Source of the DNA: Paenibacillus glycanilyticus
Lineage (GTDB): Bacteria > Bacillota > Bacilli > Paenibacillales > Paenibacillaceae
Reading direction: 5' to 3'
DNA length: 64,000 nucleotides
Assembly: GCF_023715145.1 (NCBI RefSeq)
Contig: NZ_JAMBNP010000001.1
Coordinates: 744,001-808,000 of the forward strand
The translations under genes were made by a program, and so were the position numbers. Position 1 is the first letter of the stretch, and each line of letters opens with the position of its first letter. Under the pieces are notes generated by a model. It saw only the letters and a list, made by a program, of their open reading frames with translations, was not told the origin of the DNA and did not search any database. Shown piece after piece: positions 45,171 through 54,460 of the stretch.

Positions 45171-46502
45171 TTATAATAGATCCGCTGCCAGCTGAGCGAG
45201 CTTGGAGCGCTCGCCTTTTTCCAGCGTAATATGACCGCTTATCCCTTCGCTCTTGAAGTGCTCCACGATATGGGTAAGTCCGTTGCTTACCGCGTCGAGA
45301 TAAGGATGGTCGATCTGCTCCGGATCTCCCATTAGGACGATTTTACTGCCCTCCCCGACACGGGAGACAATCGTTTTCACTTCATGCTTCGTTAAGTTTT
45401 GCGCTTCATCGATAATGATGAACTGCCCCGGAATCGAGCGGCCGCGGATATAAGTGAGCGCTTCGACTTGAATACTGCCAAGCCCCATTAATATTTTATC
45501 AATGTCGCCTGATTTCTTAGTATCAAACAGGTACTCCAGATTATCGTAGATCGGCTGCATCCATGGACGCAGCTTCTCTTCCTTCTCGCCAGGCAGGTAT
45601 CCGATATCCTTCCCCATCGGCACAACCGGACGGGCAATCAGAAGCTTTTTGTATTTATGCTCATCCTCTACCTTTAAGAGGCCTGCGGCAAGCGCTAGCA
45701 GCGTCTTGCCCGTACCTGCTTTGCCGGTTAGGGTGACAAGCGGGATTTCATCGTTGAGCAGCAGCTCAAGAGCCATTCGCTGCTGGGCGTTGCGAGCTGT
45801 TATTCCCCATATCGGGTCATTGCTTAAGAACAACGGCTCTAGGCGTATACCGTCCTGACTGACCTTCAGCAGGGCTGATTTGGAGGTCCCCATCTCATCC
45901 CGCAGGATTACAAATTCATTTGGCTTCAGTCTTGCAATATGCTGCAAGCTCTTGACCGTCAGGAACCGGTACGTATAAAACTCGTCAATAACAGACGGAT
46001 GGACAAACAAGGTCTCGTAGCCGGCATAAAAATCAGTCGTGGACACCGTCCGGTCGGACAGATAATCCTGAGCTTTGAGGCCCAGCACATCCGCTTTAAT
46101 CCGGACAAGCACATCTTTGCTTACAAGAACGACAGTGCTGGCTTGTTGCTGCTCCAGCTGTTCCAAGTGATAGTTGAGCGCTACCGCAAGAATCCGGTTG
46201 TCATTGGACATCTCGCCGAACATCTCCTGCACGCGCATGAAACTCCGATGATTAAGCTCCACCTTTAACAGTCCGCCGTTAGGAAGCGTTATGCCTTCGT
46301 GTAGATGGCCATCCACCCGCATACCGTCGAGCAACCGGGATATGGAACGCGCATTGCGCCCTAGTTCGTCTGCCAGCCTCTTCTTGGAGTCGATTTCTTC
46401 CAACACCACCGCGGGAATGATGACTTCGTTATCCTCGAAGGCAAAGAGCGATTGCGGATCATGAAGCAGCACATTAGTGTCGAGCACGAATATTTTTTTC
46501 AT
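45171..46502 (-). CDS. PhoH family protein with PIN domain (YlaK-like)
   Basis: A 443-residue protein. The N-terminal PIN ribonuclease-like domain (KIFVLDTNVLLHDP, DLGRN-like ADELGRNARSI) is fused to a PhoH ATPase domain with Walker A LTGKAGTGKTLLALAAG and Walker B GQFIIIDEAQNLT. PIN-PhoH proteins act as RNA helicase/ribonucleases in the systems studied. The ATG at 46502 has GGGAGG upstream. It is divergent from a ylaJ-like gene, the same neighbourhood as B. subtilis ylaJ-ylaK. Confidence 0.93.
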   Translation of the reverse strand: MKKIFVLDTNVLLHDPQSLFAFEDNEVIIPAVVLEEIDSKKRLADELGRNARSISRLLDGMRVDGHLHEGITLPNGGLLKVELNHRSFMRVQEMFGEMSNDNRILAVALNYHLEQLEQQQASTVVLVSKDVLVRIKADVLGLKAQDYLSDRTVSTTDFYAGYETLFVHPSVIDEFYTYRFLTVKSLQHIARLKPNEFVILRDEMGTSKSALLKVSQDGIRLEPLFLSNDPIWGITARNAQQRMALELLLNDEIPLVTLTGKAGTGKTLLALAAGLLKVEDEHKYKKLLIARPVVPMGKDIGYLPGEKEEKLRPWMQPIYDNLEYLFDTKKSGDIDKILMGLGSIQVEALTYIRGRSIPGQFIIIDEAQNLTKHEVKTIVSRVGEGSKIVLMGDPEQIDHPYLDAVSNGLTHIVEHFKSEGISGHITLEKGERSKLAQLAADLL

Positions 46503-46617
46503 GAGAACCCTCCCGGCGTCGGTCATTCAATAGATAGGTATACATAGCCATACTTGGCTGCGGGTACACTAAAGTTGATTAGACGATCTGCAACAAGATA
46601 AAAGAGGTGGAACCTAC

Positions 46618-47160
46618 ATGTACCGGAAACTTATTGCGGCGATTGCTATTGCGGCAATTACAGCAGGCTGCAGCACCGCCCTTCGAAACGAAACATCACC
46701 CTCTCCTCAAAATAATGGCTCTGTTCGCGCTCAGCAGACAAGTCCTCAGAAGAAGCAGATTTCGAATTCCGAACAGGTCGCGAGCCATTTGGAACAGCTG
46801 GCCATGGGCATCAAAGGTGTTACGAACGCGCACTGCGTAGTGCTCGGAAACACCGCCGTAGTTGGGATCGATGTCGACAGCAAGCTTGATCGCTCCAGAG
46901 TCGGCACTATCAAATATTCCGTCGCCGAAGCTTTCCATAAAGATCCCTACGGCATTGATGCTATCGTAACAGCCGATATGGATTTGTCACAGCGGCTGAA
47001 CGAAATCGGTGCGGATATCCGCCGCGGCAGGCCGATTACCGGCTTCGCGGAAGAGATGGCCGACATTATCGGCCGGATCGTACCACAGATCCCTAGAGAG
47101 GTTATGCCACAGGATCCGGAAGTACAGCAGCGGGCAAACAATTTACACAAACTTCATTAG
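46618..47160 (+). CDS. YhcN/YlaJ family sporulation lipoprotein
   Basis: A 180-residue protein with a signal peptide ending in a lipobox (AAITAGC), a low-complexity linker, and the YhcN/YlaJ domain (MGIKGVTNAHCVVLGNTAVVGID, ADMDLSQRLNEIGADI). Family members are found in spore membranes and affect germination or cortex. AGAGGTGG lies upstream of the ATG. It converges on a small minus-strand locus across a shared terminator. Confidence 0.9.
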   Translation: MYRKLIAAIAIAAITAGCSTALRNETSPSPQNNGSVRAQQTSPQKKQISNSEQVASHLEQLAMGIKGVTNAHCVVLGNTAVVGIDVDSKLDRSRVGTIKYSVAEAFHKDPYGIDAIVTADMDLSQRLNEIGADIRRGRPITGFAEEMADIIGRIVPQIPREVMPQDPEVQQRANNLHKLH

Positions 47161-47186
47161 CTTGTATACCGCCGCAAAAGACACAA

Positions 47187-47215
47187 AAAGCCTAGTGATT
47201 AACTCACTAGGCTTT
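47187..47215. terminator. Bidirectional terminator
   Basis: A perfect 12 bp stem AAAGCCTAGTGA with a five-base loop. It serves the ylaJ-like gene on the plus strand and the small locus 47199-47399 on the minus strand, where TTTTTGTGTCTTTT follows. Confidence 0.9.
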
Positions 47216-47399
47216 CCTTATGACAGTAAGTCCCAATGGACAAGCCTGTCAACATCATATTCAATACCGCCTGGATACATACCGAGATCGGCACACAGGT
47301 GCAGTCGTCAGCCGCAAGGCTCAAGAATCTTCTCAAGCTCTCATCACCGCTTTTTCTTCTTCTCATTAGCGTGAATGTCGCGGTTACGGCTTCGGGCAT
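47199..47399 (-). CDS. Possible small protein, 66 codons, unknown
   Basis: ATG 47399 has AGGAGG seven bases upstream and a candidate promoter before it. The product is Cys-bearing with a basic N-terminus and a hydrophobic middle (VPISVCIQAVLNMMLTGL). Against it, a different frame of the same RNA reads like protein (for example MYPGGIEYDVDRLVHWDLLS) but is broken by three TGA codons. A true small gene, a decayed gene or a non-coding RNA are all possible. Confidence 0.4.
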   Translation of the reverse strand: MPEAVTATFTLMRRRKSGDESLRRFLSLAADDCTCVPISVCIQAVLNMMLTGLSIGTYCHKESLVS

Positions 47400-47438
47400 C
47401 GCATGGCCTCCTCAGAAAGGAATCATATCCGTACACCT

Positions 47439-47467
47439 ATTATAGCGGTAAACGAATCGACAGTCTA
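47439..47467 (-). promoter_or_regulatory. Candidate promoter of the small locus
   Basis: TAGACT (47462-47467) and a perfect TATAAT (47439-47444) are 17 bases apart on the minus strand, about 30 bases before the AGGAGG. Confidence 0.55.
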
Positions 47468-47470
47468 TGG

Positions 47471-48520
47471 TTATTCAGCCATTTTCGCTTGCAAAGCTGC
47501 GCGGGCTTCGCTCAGCTTGGCCTCATCCAGGTAAACGTACGGACTCTTCCAAACGCCCTCAAGCGGAATGAACTGAACATCCGAGCTGCTGATCCCGAAA
47601 TACGTCTTCATCAGGTTCTGGATTTCCTTAGGCGGCATATCAATCTCCATATTGTTGCCTACGGAATCAATCACATCGCCCATCTTCGCAATGCCGCCAA
47701 GCGACTTCATCTTGTCAACGATCTTGGCAACAACTTCGCTCTCGCGCTTGTTGCGGTCGAAGTCGCTGGACATATTCCTGCCGTCATTGGACTTCCGGTA
47801 ACGGACAAAGTCCAGCGCCTGGTCTCCGTCCAATGTCTGAAGACCTTTCTTCAGATTGATATTCGTGCCGTCATACGTATCGACATATTTCATATCCATG
47901 TCGACGTTAACTTCAATACCGCCAAGTGCGTCTACGACATCCTCGAAGCCTTTGAAGTTAACCACGGCCGTGTAGGACAGATCTACGCCAAAGAATTTGC
48001 CGAGCATATCTCGAATCGCACGCTTTGCATCTTCCTCGGCAGCTTCCTTATCCATCCCTTTTTCCGAGCGGGCCTGACTGAAGAAGGTGGCATAATTGGC
48101 ATTTGCCTTCCGCTCGCCATATCCTTCAAGCTGAAGCAAGGAGTCACGGGGAATAGAAATTACGGTCGCCGACTTCGTATTAGGATTGAATACAGCAACC
48201 ATCATAACGTCGGTATTCATACCGCCGCCTTTCGCCCTTGTATCAAGGCCAAGCAATACCATACCCACCGCTTTCTTCTTAACGGATTCTGCAGGTGGAA
48301 TCTTAACGTCATTATTCGATACGGTACTACTAGTGTTAATCGCTTTGTTCGCCTTGTTAGCCAAAAATCCGACGTATGCTGCGATTAACAATATAACAGC
48401 TAATAATAGCAGCAACACTACCTTCAACAACACGCGTCTCTTCTTGGGTGGCTTAGGCGATCTTGGAGCGGCCTTGGCATTTGCTCCCCGAGGTGGCAGT
48501 GCAGCCGAGCCTTGCGTCAT
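47471..48520 (-). CDS. LytR-CpsA-Psr (LCP) family cell wall ligase
   Basis: A 349-residue membrane-anchored protein: basic, Pro-rich cytoplasmic tail, one membrane helix (about 29-52), then the LCP domain with MVLLGLDTR, ATVISIPRDSLLQLEGYG, NANYATFF and the Arg/Asp-rich DFVRYRKSNDGRNM. LCP enzymes attach teichoic or other polymers to peptidoglycan. AAGGTGATG lies before the ATG. It follows the hypothetical gene by 18 bases. Confidence 0.93.
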   Translation of the reverse strand: MTQGSAALPPRGANAKAAPRSPKPPKKRRVLLKVVLLLLLAVILLIAAYVGFLANKANKAINTSSTVSNNDVKIPPAESVKKKAVGMVLLGLDTRAKGGGMNTDVMMVAVFNPNTKSATVISIPRDSLLQLEGYGERKANANYATFFSQARSEKGMDKEAAEEDAKRAIRDMLGKFFGVDLSYTAVVNFKGFEDVVDALGGIEVNVDMDMKYVDTYDGTNINLKKGLQTLDGDQALDFVRYRKSNDGRNMSSDFDRNKRESEVVAKIVDKMKSLGGIAKMGDVIDSVGNNMEIDMPPKEIQNLMKTYFGISSSDVQFIPLEGVWKSPYVYLDEAKLSEARAALQAKMAE

Positions 48521-48538
48521 AAGATCATCACCTTCATG

Positions 48539-48811
48539 TCAGTTATATTTCGGATTCGACCGAATATCAACGAGAAGCTGCTCGGCAGCTTCCCGCGGAT
48601 ACAATTGCAGCTTGGTGCGCCCGTTGCGTTCATACCTGACATGAACCATCGTCGCATCCGTTGCCGAAATTTGCGTGCCGGTTACCCCGTGATCTTCCGA
48701 CAAAATTTGCGCGAAAAAGTCACGGGTATCCAGCGCCGCCCGATCATCCGGCCGGTCTTCGGCTACGATATGAATCTGCAGCCAGTTGAACAAGGCGTCA
48801 TCAAACGTCAT
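48539..48811 (-). CDS. Conserved-looking hypothetical protein
   Basis: A 90-residue acidic protein without signal peptide or membrane segment (starts TFDDALFNWLQIHIVAEDRPDD). I do not recognise a family. Its ATG overlaps the ylaH stop (ATGA), and the LCP gene follows by 18 bases, so it is very likely a real gene in a ylaH-hypothetical-LCP operon. Confidence 0.75.
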   Translation of the reverse strand: MTFDDALFNWLQIHIVAEDRPDDRAALDTRDFFAQILSEDHGVTGTQISATDATMVHVRYERNGRTKLQLYPREAAEQLLVDIRSNPKYN

Positions 48812-49122
48812 TTGCCCGAATCAGCTTCCTTTACGGCGCCGCTGCCGGCCCGGTTATTTTTCCATTTGTCATAAAGCTGCCGGCCTCGAAGCATCAGCAT
48901 CATCAGCACGGCGATTCCCATACATTGCACGATAGGAAGCTTGTCGACCTGAAGGATCATCAGTACAAACGAACCAATGGCCATCAGGATGTAAACAAGC
49001 ACTTCTTTCAAAATCGGAAGCTTCTGATTGTTCGCCCTGAACACTTTGTTGAAGATATAAATCGTAAATCCAAGAATAAGCAAATACGAAACGGCGTGAT
49101 GGTCGCTCAACCATTGCTGCAT
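48808..49122 (-). CDS. ylaH: YlaH-like membrane protein
   Basis: A 104-residue protein with three hydrophobic segments (about 10-27, 40-57, 63-82) and a polar tail; the sequence resembles YlaH of B. subtilis (VFRANNQKLPILKEVLVYILMA). No function is known. It follows typA (ylaG) by 28 bases, as in B. subtilis. Confidence 0.85.
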   Translation of the reverse strand: MQQWLSDHHAVSYLLILGFTIYIFNKVFRANNQKLPILKEVLVYILMAIGSFVLMILQVDKLPIVQCMGIAVLMMLMLRGRQLYDKWKNNRAGSGAVKEADSGK

Positions 49123-49150
49123 GCCGTGACCCCCTTAGCCTGCCTGGTGA

Positions 49151-50995
49151 TTATACGCCTGCTTGCGCGGTTTTGCGATGTTTCTCGGCACGCTCGCGCT
49201 CGCTCTTGTTCAAGATTTTCTTACGCAGACGAATCGACTTCGGCGTAATTTCACAGAACTCATCGTCATTCAAATACTCAAGCGCTTGTTCAAGGGAGAA
49301 CAGACGTGGAGTTTTGAGTTTAACCGTATCATCTTTACCAGCAGAACGTACGTTAGTCAGTGCTTTCTCTTTACAGATATTTACGATGATGTCGTTATCG
49401 CGGGTATGCTCGCCAACGATCATGCCTTCATAAATTTCTGTACCCGGCTCAACAAATTGAATACCGCGGTCTTCTACGCCCAACATGCCATAGAAGGTGG
49501 ATGTTCCTGTCTCGCTCGATACGAGTACGCCTTGGTGACGTCCGCCAACTCCTGCCGCAAGCGGTCCGTAGCTGTCGAAAGCATGGTTCATAATGCCGTA
49601 GCCGCGCGTCAATGTCAGGAACGAAGTACGGTAACCGATCAAGCCGCGTGCAGGAATAATAAACTCCAGACGAACTTGGCCATTGCCGTTGTTGATCATG
49701 TTGACCATTTCGGCCTTGCGTGTTCCAAGGCTTTCCATAACGGCGCCCATGCTATCCTCCGGAACGTCAATCAGGAGGCGTTCGTACGGCTCGGATTTAA
49801 CGCCGTCAACTTCCTTGATAATTACTTCCGGCTTCGAAACCTGAATTTCGAATCCTTCACGGCGCATATTCTCAATCAGAATACCAAGGTGAAGTTCACC
49901 ACGGCCGGAAACGATAAAGGCGTCCGGGCTGTCTGTTTCGTCTACGCGAAGCGCTACGTCTGTTTCAAGCTCTTTGAACAAACGCTCACGAATCTTACGG
50001 GATGTTACCCATTTACCTTCACGGCCTGCAAACGGGCTGTTGTTAACAAGGAATGTCATCTGCAAAGTAGGCTCATCAATCTTCAATACAGGCAGAGCTT
50101 CGGGCTTAGAAGGATCAGCAATCGTCTCACCGATGTTAATGTCCTTAATACCTGCGATAGCAACGATGTCACCAGCGCCTGCTTCTTCAATCTCGACACG
50201 TTTCAGTCCCTGGAAGCCGAACAGCTTCTCGATGCGGGCCTGCTTCACAGCGCCCTCGCGGTTGATGACCGCCACGGTTTGTCCTTGACGGACGATACCG
50301 CGGTTTACGCGGCCAACTGCGATACGACCCAGGTATTCATTGTAATCAAGCAAAGTAACAAGAAATTGCAGCGGCTCATCAACCGTTTCCGTAGGATGCG
50401 GGATATGGCTTACAATGGTTTCGTACAAAGCTTGCATGTTGTCTTCTTGCTTCTCAGGTTCGGACTCAAGACTGGAAGTACCCATCAGCGCGGAAGCATA
50501 AACAACCGGGAACTCCAGCTGATCGTCATTGGCGCCAAGCTCAATGAACAGGTCAAGCACTTCATCAATAACTTCCGTAGGGCGGGCATTCGGACGGTCA
50601 ATTTTATTGACGACAACAATTGGCGTAAGGTTGCTTTCCAATGCTTTGCGCAATACGAATTTTGTTTGCGGCATGCAGCCTTCAAACGCGTCAACAACGA
50701 GCAATACGCCGTCAACCATCTTCATGATCCGTTCTACTTCGCCGCCAAAGTCCGCGTGCCCAGGTGTGTCGACGATATTAATAAGATAGTCTTTATACGT
50801 AATCGCCGTATTTTTCGCCAGGATGGTAATACCGCGCTCGCGTTCCAGATCGTTGGAATCCATTGCACGCTCCTGTACAGCTTCATGCTCTCTAAATGTA
50901 CCTGATTGCTGCAGCAGCTTATCAACCAATGTTGTTTTACCGTGGTCAACGTGAGCGATAATCGCAATATTCCGGATGTTTTCTCTTGCTTGCAT
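49151..50995 (-). CDS. typA: Translational GTPase TypA/BipA
   Basis: A 614-residue GTPase of the EF-G family. G1 is AHVDHGKT, G3 [15 protein letters not shown]4 [10 protein letters not shown]. The EF-G-like domains 3 and 5 follow, with the TypA-specific C-terminal domain. It binds ribosomes and helps 50S assembly at low temperature or stress. The order typA-ylaH matches the Bacillus yla region. Confidence 0.97.
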   Translation of the reverse strand: MQARENIRNIAIIAHVDHGKTTLVDKLLQQSGTFREHEAVQERAMDSNDLERERGITILAKNTAITYKDYLINIVDTPGHADFGGEVERIMKMVDGVLLVVDAFEGCMPQTKFVLRKALESNLTPIVVVNKIDRPNARPTEVIDEVLDLFIELGANDDQLEFPVVYASALMGTSSLESEPEKQEDNMQALYETIVSHIPHPTETVDEPLQFLVTLLDYNEYLGRIAVGRVNRGIVRQGQTVAVINREGAVKQARIEKLFGFQGLKRVEIEEAGAGDIVAIAGIKDINIGETIADPSKPEALPVLKIDEPTLQMTFLVNNSPFAGREGKWVTSRKIRERLFKELETDVALRVDETDSPDAFIVSGRGELHLGILIENMRREGFEIQVSKPEVIIKEVDGVKSEPYERLLIDVPEDSMGAVMESLGTRKAEMVNMINNGNGQVRLEFIIPARGLIGYRTSFLTLTRGYGIMNHAFDSYGPLAAGVGGRHQGVLVSSETGTSTFYGMLGVEDRGIQFVEPGTEIYEGMIVGEHTRDNDIIVNICKEKALTNVRSAGKDDTVKLKTPRLFSLEQALEYLNDDEFCEITPKSIRLRKKILNKSERERAEKHRKTAQAGV

Positions 50996-51046
50996 AACTA
51001 ATAATCCACTCCATTTTCTCTAATTTTCTTTCTTTCCTTGCAACGC

Positions 51047-51532
51047 TTACCAGCGACGCGATCGATTCGTGATTACCATCCAGCCTCCGGCAACCATTAA
51101 TACAAGCGCAACAAGATAAATTCCCCAGCTCCATAATAAGACAAGCAGCAGGAAAACAGCCGAAGCAACGGCTAATGCTATAGACGCCGTAAGCGCAAAT
51201 CGCGGGCGGGACGAGCCGAATAAATAATATTCGTAAAGGCCGACAGCTGCGCCAAGCAGGAACAGCGGCCACAAATATTTCAGTGCATCCCATCCAAAAA
51301 TGTTGCAAACCATAAACAGCAGTGCAGACACGGTTAGTATTCCACCGGGAACAAGTACTGCCGCGGGGAGAAGTCTGCCGAAATAAAAAACATGCAGCAA
51401 AATTCCCGGAATGAGGACGAGCAGCGGCCAGAAAATAGCCCCCAAAAAGCTGAATACACCAAGCTTGCCCAGTAAAATAACGACCCCAGCTAGTAACACA
51501 ATAATTCCAGCGGAATATTTGTTATTAGGCAT
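51047..51532 (-). CDS. DUF5668/LiaI-LiaF-like membrane protein
   Basis: A 161-residue protein that is almost entirely membrane helices in pairs (GIIVLLAGVVILLGKLGVF, IFWPLLVLIPGILLHVFYFG, then three more), with the N-x-WPLLVLIPG style of the LiaF-like N-terminal domain. Function unknown; relatives are linked to envelope stress sensing. ATG 51532 has AAGGAG ten bases upstream. It lies 51 bases upstream of typA. Confidence 0.75.
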   Translation of the reverse strand: MPNNKYSAGIIVLLAGVVILLGKLGVFSFLGAIFWPLLVLIPGILLHVFYFGRLLPAAVLVPGGILTVSALLFMVCNIFGWDALKYLWPLFLLGAAVGLYEYYLFGSSRPRFALTASIALAVASAVFLLLVLLWSWGIYLVALVLMVAGGWMVITNRSRRW

Positions 51533-51657
51533 TTGCGTTCCGCTCCTTACAACGTCTACCCCCATACATGACGAAAGACGCCAGTTTTTATCTATCATAG
51601 TTTAAAGGAACTGCGATGAAAATACCAGCGGGAACAGAAGGAACATTGCAAAAAAAT

Positions 51658-51677
51658 ACCGTTCACCTGTGAACGGT
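51658..51677 (-). terminator. Terminator of the minus-strand TerC gene
   Basis: A perfect 9 bp stem ACCGTTCAC/GTGAACGGT with a two-base loop; on the minus strand a seven-base T tract follows. It lies 14 bases after the stop. Confidence 0.85.
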
Positions 51678-51690
51678 TTGTGAAAATGGA

Positions 51691-52356
51691 TTAAGTTCTG
51701 CGCTTCAATAAACCAATAATCACGACAAACGGTATGCATAAAAGCGGTATCATCTCTGCCGCTGCTCTTGATCCGTTGAATAACAAGGCATCCATGCCGG
51801 GATCATGGACAAGCATTCCTCCTGCCGCGTAACCCAGCAGTCCCGCCCCAATATAAACAAACGGAGGGAATTTATGCAATAAGGTTCCAAGCAGCTGACT
51901 TCCCCAAATGATCATCGGAATGCTAAGCGCAATCCCAAGCAGAATAAGCACCGTATCGCCGTCAGCCACCGCGGCAATCGCCAGCACGTTATCCAGGCTC
52001 ATAATGAAATCCGCCGCAACGATCGTGCGGATCGCCTGGGACAAGGACTTGGATTTCTTGCTGGACATATTCAGATCCCCATCGTGTTCCTGTCCGGCGT
52101 CGGCAAGGAGCTTTACGGCGATATACAGCAAGAGCAGTGAGCCGACGGCCTGCAGGTAAGGAATCTGGAGCAGCGAGATGGCTGCAAGCGTAAGCAGGCA
52201 TCGCAGCCCTACTGCGGCAAGAGCTCCCCACCAGACAGCCTTCTTGCGCTCCTTTGGCGGAAGCTGCTGGCTGGCCATTGCAATGACCACGGCATTATCT
52301 CCGCTTAACAGCAGGTTAATCAGGACAATTTGAAGAAAAGTAAGCACACTATCCAC
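51691..52356 (-). CDS. TerC family integral membrane protein (paralogue A)
   Basis: A 221-residue polytopic protein with seven predicted helices and the TerC acidic motifs: NLLLSGDNAVVIAMAS near the N-terminus and ADFIMSLDNVLAIAAVADG in the middle. TerC proteins move or insert metals, with manganese efflux shown for Bacillus members. GTG 52356 has AGAGGGGG upstream; the ORF start at 52401 is less likely. It is divergent from a second TerC gene. Confidence 0.88.
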   Translation of the reverse strand: MDSVLTFLQIVLINLLLSGDNAVVIAMASQQLPPKERKKAVWWGALAAVGLRCLLTLAAISLLQIPYLQAVGSLLLLYIAVKLLADAGQEHDGDLNMSSKKSKSLSQAIRTIVAADFIMSLDNVLAIAAVADGDTVLILLGIALSIPMIIWGSQLLGTLLHKFPPFVYIGAGLLGYAAGGMLVHDPGMDALLFNGSRAAAEMIPLLCIPFVVIIGLLKRRT

Positions 52357-52517
52357 TTTGCGTTCGCCCCCTCTTTTACAAGCTGTATGAAAAAGGGACA
52401 AGTTTTATGAAAGGATGTCCTAAAAAAAAAAAAATGAATCCATCCCCGTCCCTCTTGCGTAGATAATGAAGTCTTCAAGACGATAAGAGGATTTGCAAGA
52501 AGGGAGGGTCATGAATC

Positions 52518-53216
52518 ATGGATTTTTTTACAGCAGAATTTTGGCTAGCATTGCTCAACATTGTCTTTATCGATCTCATCCTGGCAGGTGACAACGCCAT
52601 TGTCATAGGCATGGCCGCTCGCAATTTGCCGATACATCAGCAGAAGAAAGCCGTTCTCTGGGGTACGGCAGGCGCGATTGGCATCCGGATTATTGCTACT
52701 GTCGTAGTGGTGCAGCTGCTCGATTTGCCTTGGCTTCACTTGGCTGGCGGTATCCTGCTTCTGTGGATTGCATATAAGCTGCTTGTTCAGGAAGAGGATC
52801 AGCATAATGTGAAGGCAGGCAACACGCTCTGGCAATCGGTTCAAACCATCATTATCGCCGATGCGGCAATGGGGATCGACAACGTTATTGCCGTAGCAGG
52901 AGCTTCGCACGGCAGCACGCTGCTCGTTGTCCTGGGACTGTTAATCAGCGTACCGGTTATCGTATGGGGTTCGACGCTCTTCATTAAACTCATCAACAAA
53001 TTTACGTGGATCGTATATCTCGGCTCCGGTGTTCTTGCTTATACAGCCGCCAAGATGATCACTCACGAAAAAGCGTTCAAGGAGTTTTTCGAGGAAAGAC
53101 CCGCCATTTATTGGTCCTTCCTGGTCCTGATCATTATTCTTGTTATCGCTGTTGGTCTATTCACGAATAGCCGCAAGAAGCAAGACGTTCAAGAAAAAAG
53201 CAGAGAAGCCCTTTAA
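52518..53216 (+). CDS. TerC family integral membrane protein (paralogue B, YkoY/YjbE-like)
   Basis: A 232-residue polytopic protein with motifs DLILAGDNAIVIGMAAR and ADAAMGIDNVIAVAGASHG, and a short basic tail. It belongs to the same family as the divergent neighbour but differs clearly in sequence. GGAGGG lies before the ATG. The yybP-ykoY manganese riboswitch that often precedes such genes was looked for in 52357-52517 and not seen. The stop codon lies within its terminator. Confidence 0.9.
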   Translation: MDFFTAEFWLALLNIVFIDLILAGDNAIVIGMAARNLPIHQQKKAVLWGTAGAIGIRIIATVVVVQLLDLPWLHLAGGILLLWIAYKLLVQEEDQHNVKAGNTLWQSVQTIIIADAAMGIDNVIAVAGASHGSTLLVVLGLLISVPVIVWGSTLFIKLINKFTWIVYLGSGVLAYTAAKMITHEKAFKEFFEERPAIYWSFLVLIIILVIAVGLFTNSRKKQDVQEKSREAL

Positions 53217-53235
53217 GGGCTCTCTGCTTTTTTTG
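53195..53235. terminator. Terminator between terC and thiI
   Basis: GCAGAG and AGCCC pair with GGGCT and CTCTGC, with A and T tracts outside. It overlaps the end of the plus-strand terC gene and lies just after the convergent thiI stop. Confidence 0.88.
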
Positions 53236-53238
53236 TAT

Positions 53239-54459
53239 TTAGAACCAGCGGTCTTCCCCGGCTGTTTCCTCCGGAGCTTGCGTTTCCGGTGTCAGCTCCA
53301 GCACCTCCGTGCGCTCGACTGCCTCAAGCAGCATTTGCTCGAGCTCCGGTATATACGATTCCGCCCGCTCCACAACGTTCAAATTCGGTTTCGTGGCCGG
53401 CGATTTCGGCAGGAACAGCGTACAGCAGTCCTCATACGGAAGAATGGAAGTCGCGAACGTTCCAATCCGCTCCGCTTCGTTAATGATCTCCTGCTTGTCC
53501 ATCATAAGGAGAGGCTTCAGCAGCGGCAGCACCGTTGCCCTGCCGATCACGTTCATGCTGGTTAACGTCTGGCTTGCCACCTGGCCAAGGCTCTCGCCCG
53601 TCACGATACCGCCTGCATCGTTTCTCTCAGCCAATTGCTCCGTAATCCGAAGCATGGCGCGGCGCATCAGCGTGATCATCATATTGTCCTGCTTCGCCTG
53701 CACGAGCCTTGTCTGGATCTCGGTAAAGGGCACCAGATGAAGCTTAAGCGGCGCTCCGGCATAGTAAGAAAGCCTTCTGGCAAGATCAATAACCTTTTCC
53801 TTCGCCTTGTCGCTCGTGAACGGATAGCTGTGGAAATGCACGGCCTCCAGCTCCAGCCCTTTGCGCATTGCCATCCACCCCGCAACCGGACTGTCGATTC
53901 CGCCTGACAGCAGAAGCATGGCTTTGCCGTTGGAGCCAAACGGGAACCCGCCTGCCCCCATAATGACCGTATTGTAAATGTACGTGGCTTCCTCCTGAAT
54001 ATCGACGCGCAGATCCACTTCCGGATTCCGGACATCCACTTTCAAATCCGCAAAGGCGCGCAGCACATGCGAGCCAACCAGATGATTCATCTCCTGAGAA
54101 GTATGTGGGTATGGCTTCCAGGCGCGCTTGGCGCTGACTTTGAAAGTCGCCGGCGTCTGCTCAAGCCCCTCCATCAGTTGAAGGGCAGCTGCCTGAATGC
54201 GCTCAAGCTCGTTCTCCACCCCGATAACCGGACTGAAGGAAATAATGCCGAAAACATCCTTCAGGCGCTCTGCGATCGCTTCAAACGGCTCTCCGTTCAA
54301 GCTGACCGTCAGGCGGCCGAAAGTCTTGGCATAAGTCAGAGCAGGAAAGCTTTGCAAAGCAAGCTTGATCTGCTGCAGCATACGCTTCTCGAATTGATTG
54401 CGGTTGCGTCCTTTCATGACGAGGTCGCCATAACGGACAATTATTTTATCGTAAATCAC
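53239..54459 (-). CDS. thiI: tRNA 4-thiouridine synthetase ThiI
   Basis: A 406-residue protein: N-terminal ferredoxin-like and THUMP domains (about 1-165), then a PP-loop ATP pyrophosphatase domain with LLSGGIDSPVAGWMAMRKG. No rhodanese domain follows, as in Bacillus-type ThiI, which receives sulfur directly from a dedicated cysteine desulfurase. GTG 54459 has AAAGGAG 11 bases upstream. It starts one base after the desulfurase stop. Confidence 0.96.
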   Translation of the reverse strand: MIYDKIIVRYGDLVMKGRNRNQFEKRMLQQIKLALQSFPALTYAKTFGRLTVSLNGEPFEAIAERLKDVFGIISFSPVIGVENELERIQAAALQLMEGLEQTPATFKVSAKRAWKPYPHTSQEMNHLVGSHVLRAFADLKVDVRNPEVDLRVDIQEEATYIYNTVIMGAGGFPFGSNGKAMLLLSGGIDSPVAGWMAMRKGLELEAVHFHSYPFTSDKAKEKVIDLARRLSYYAGAPLKLHLVPFTEIQTRLVQAKQDNMMITLMRRAMLRITEQLAERNDAGGIVTGESLGQVASQTLTSMNVIGRATVLPLLKPLLMMDKQEIINEAERIGTFATSILPYEDCCTLFLPKSPATKPNLNVVERAESYIPELEQMLLEAVERTEVLELTPETQAPEETAGEDRWF

Positions 54460-54460
54460 G

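Noticed and set aside
47236-47445. 69-codon plus-strand ORF opposite the small minus-strand locus
   Set aside because: No ribosome binding site, and it lies beyond the terminator of the ylaJ-like gene; the minus strand has the better signals.
49163-50905. 580-codon ORF antisense to typA
   Set aside because: Shadow frame caused by codon bias of typA; no similarity to any family I know.
52357-52517. yybP-ykoY manganese riboswitch before terC
   Set aside because: The expected conserved loops were not seen; only short stems are present.
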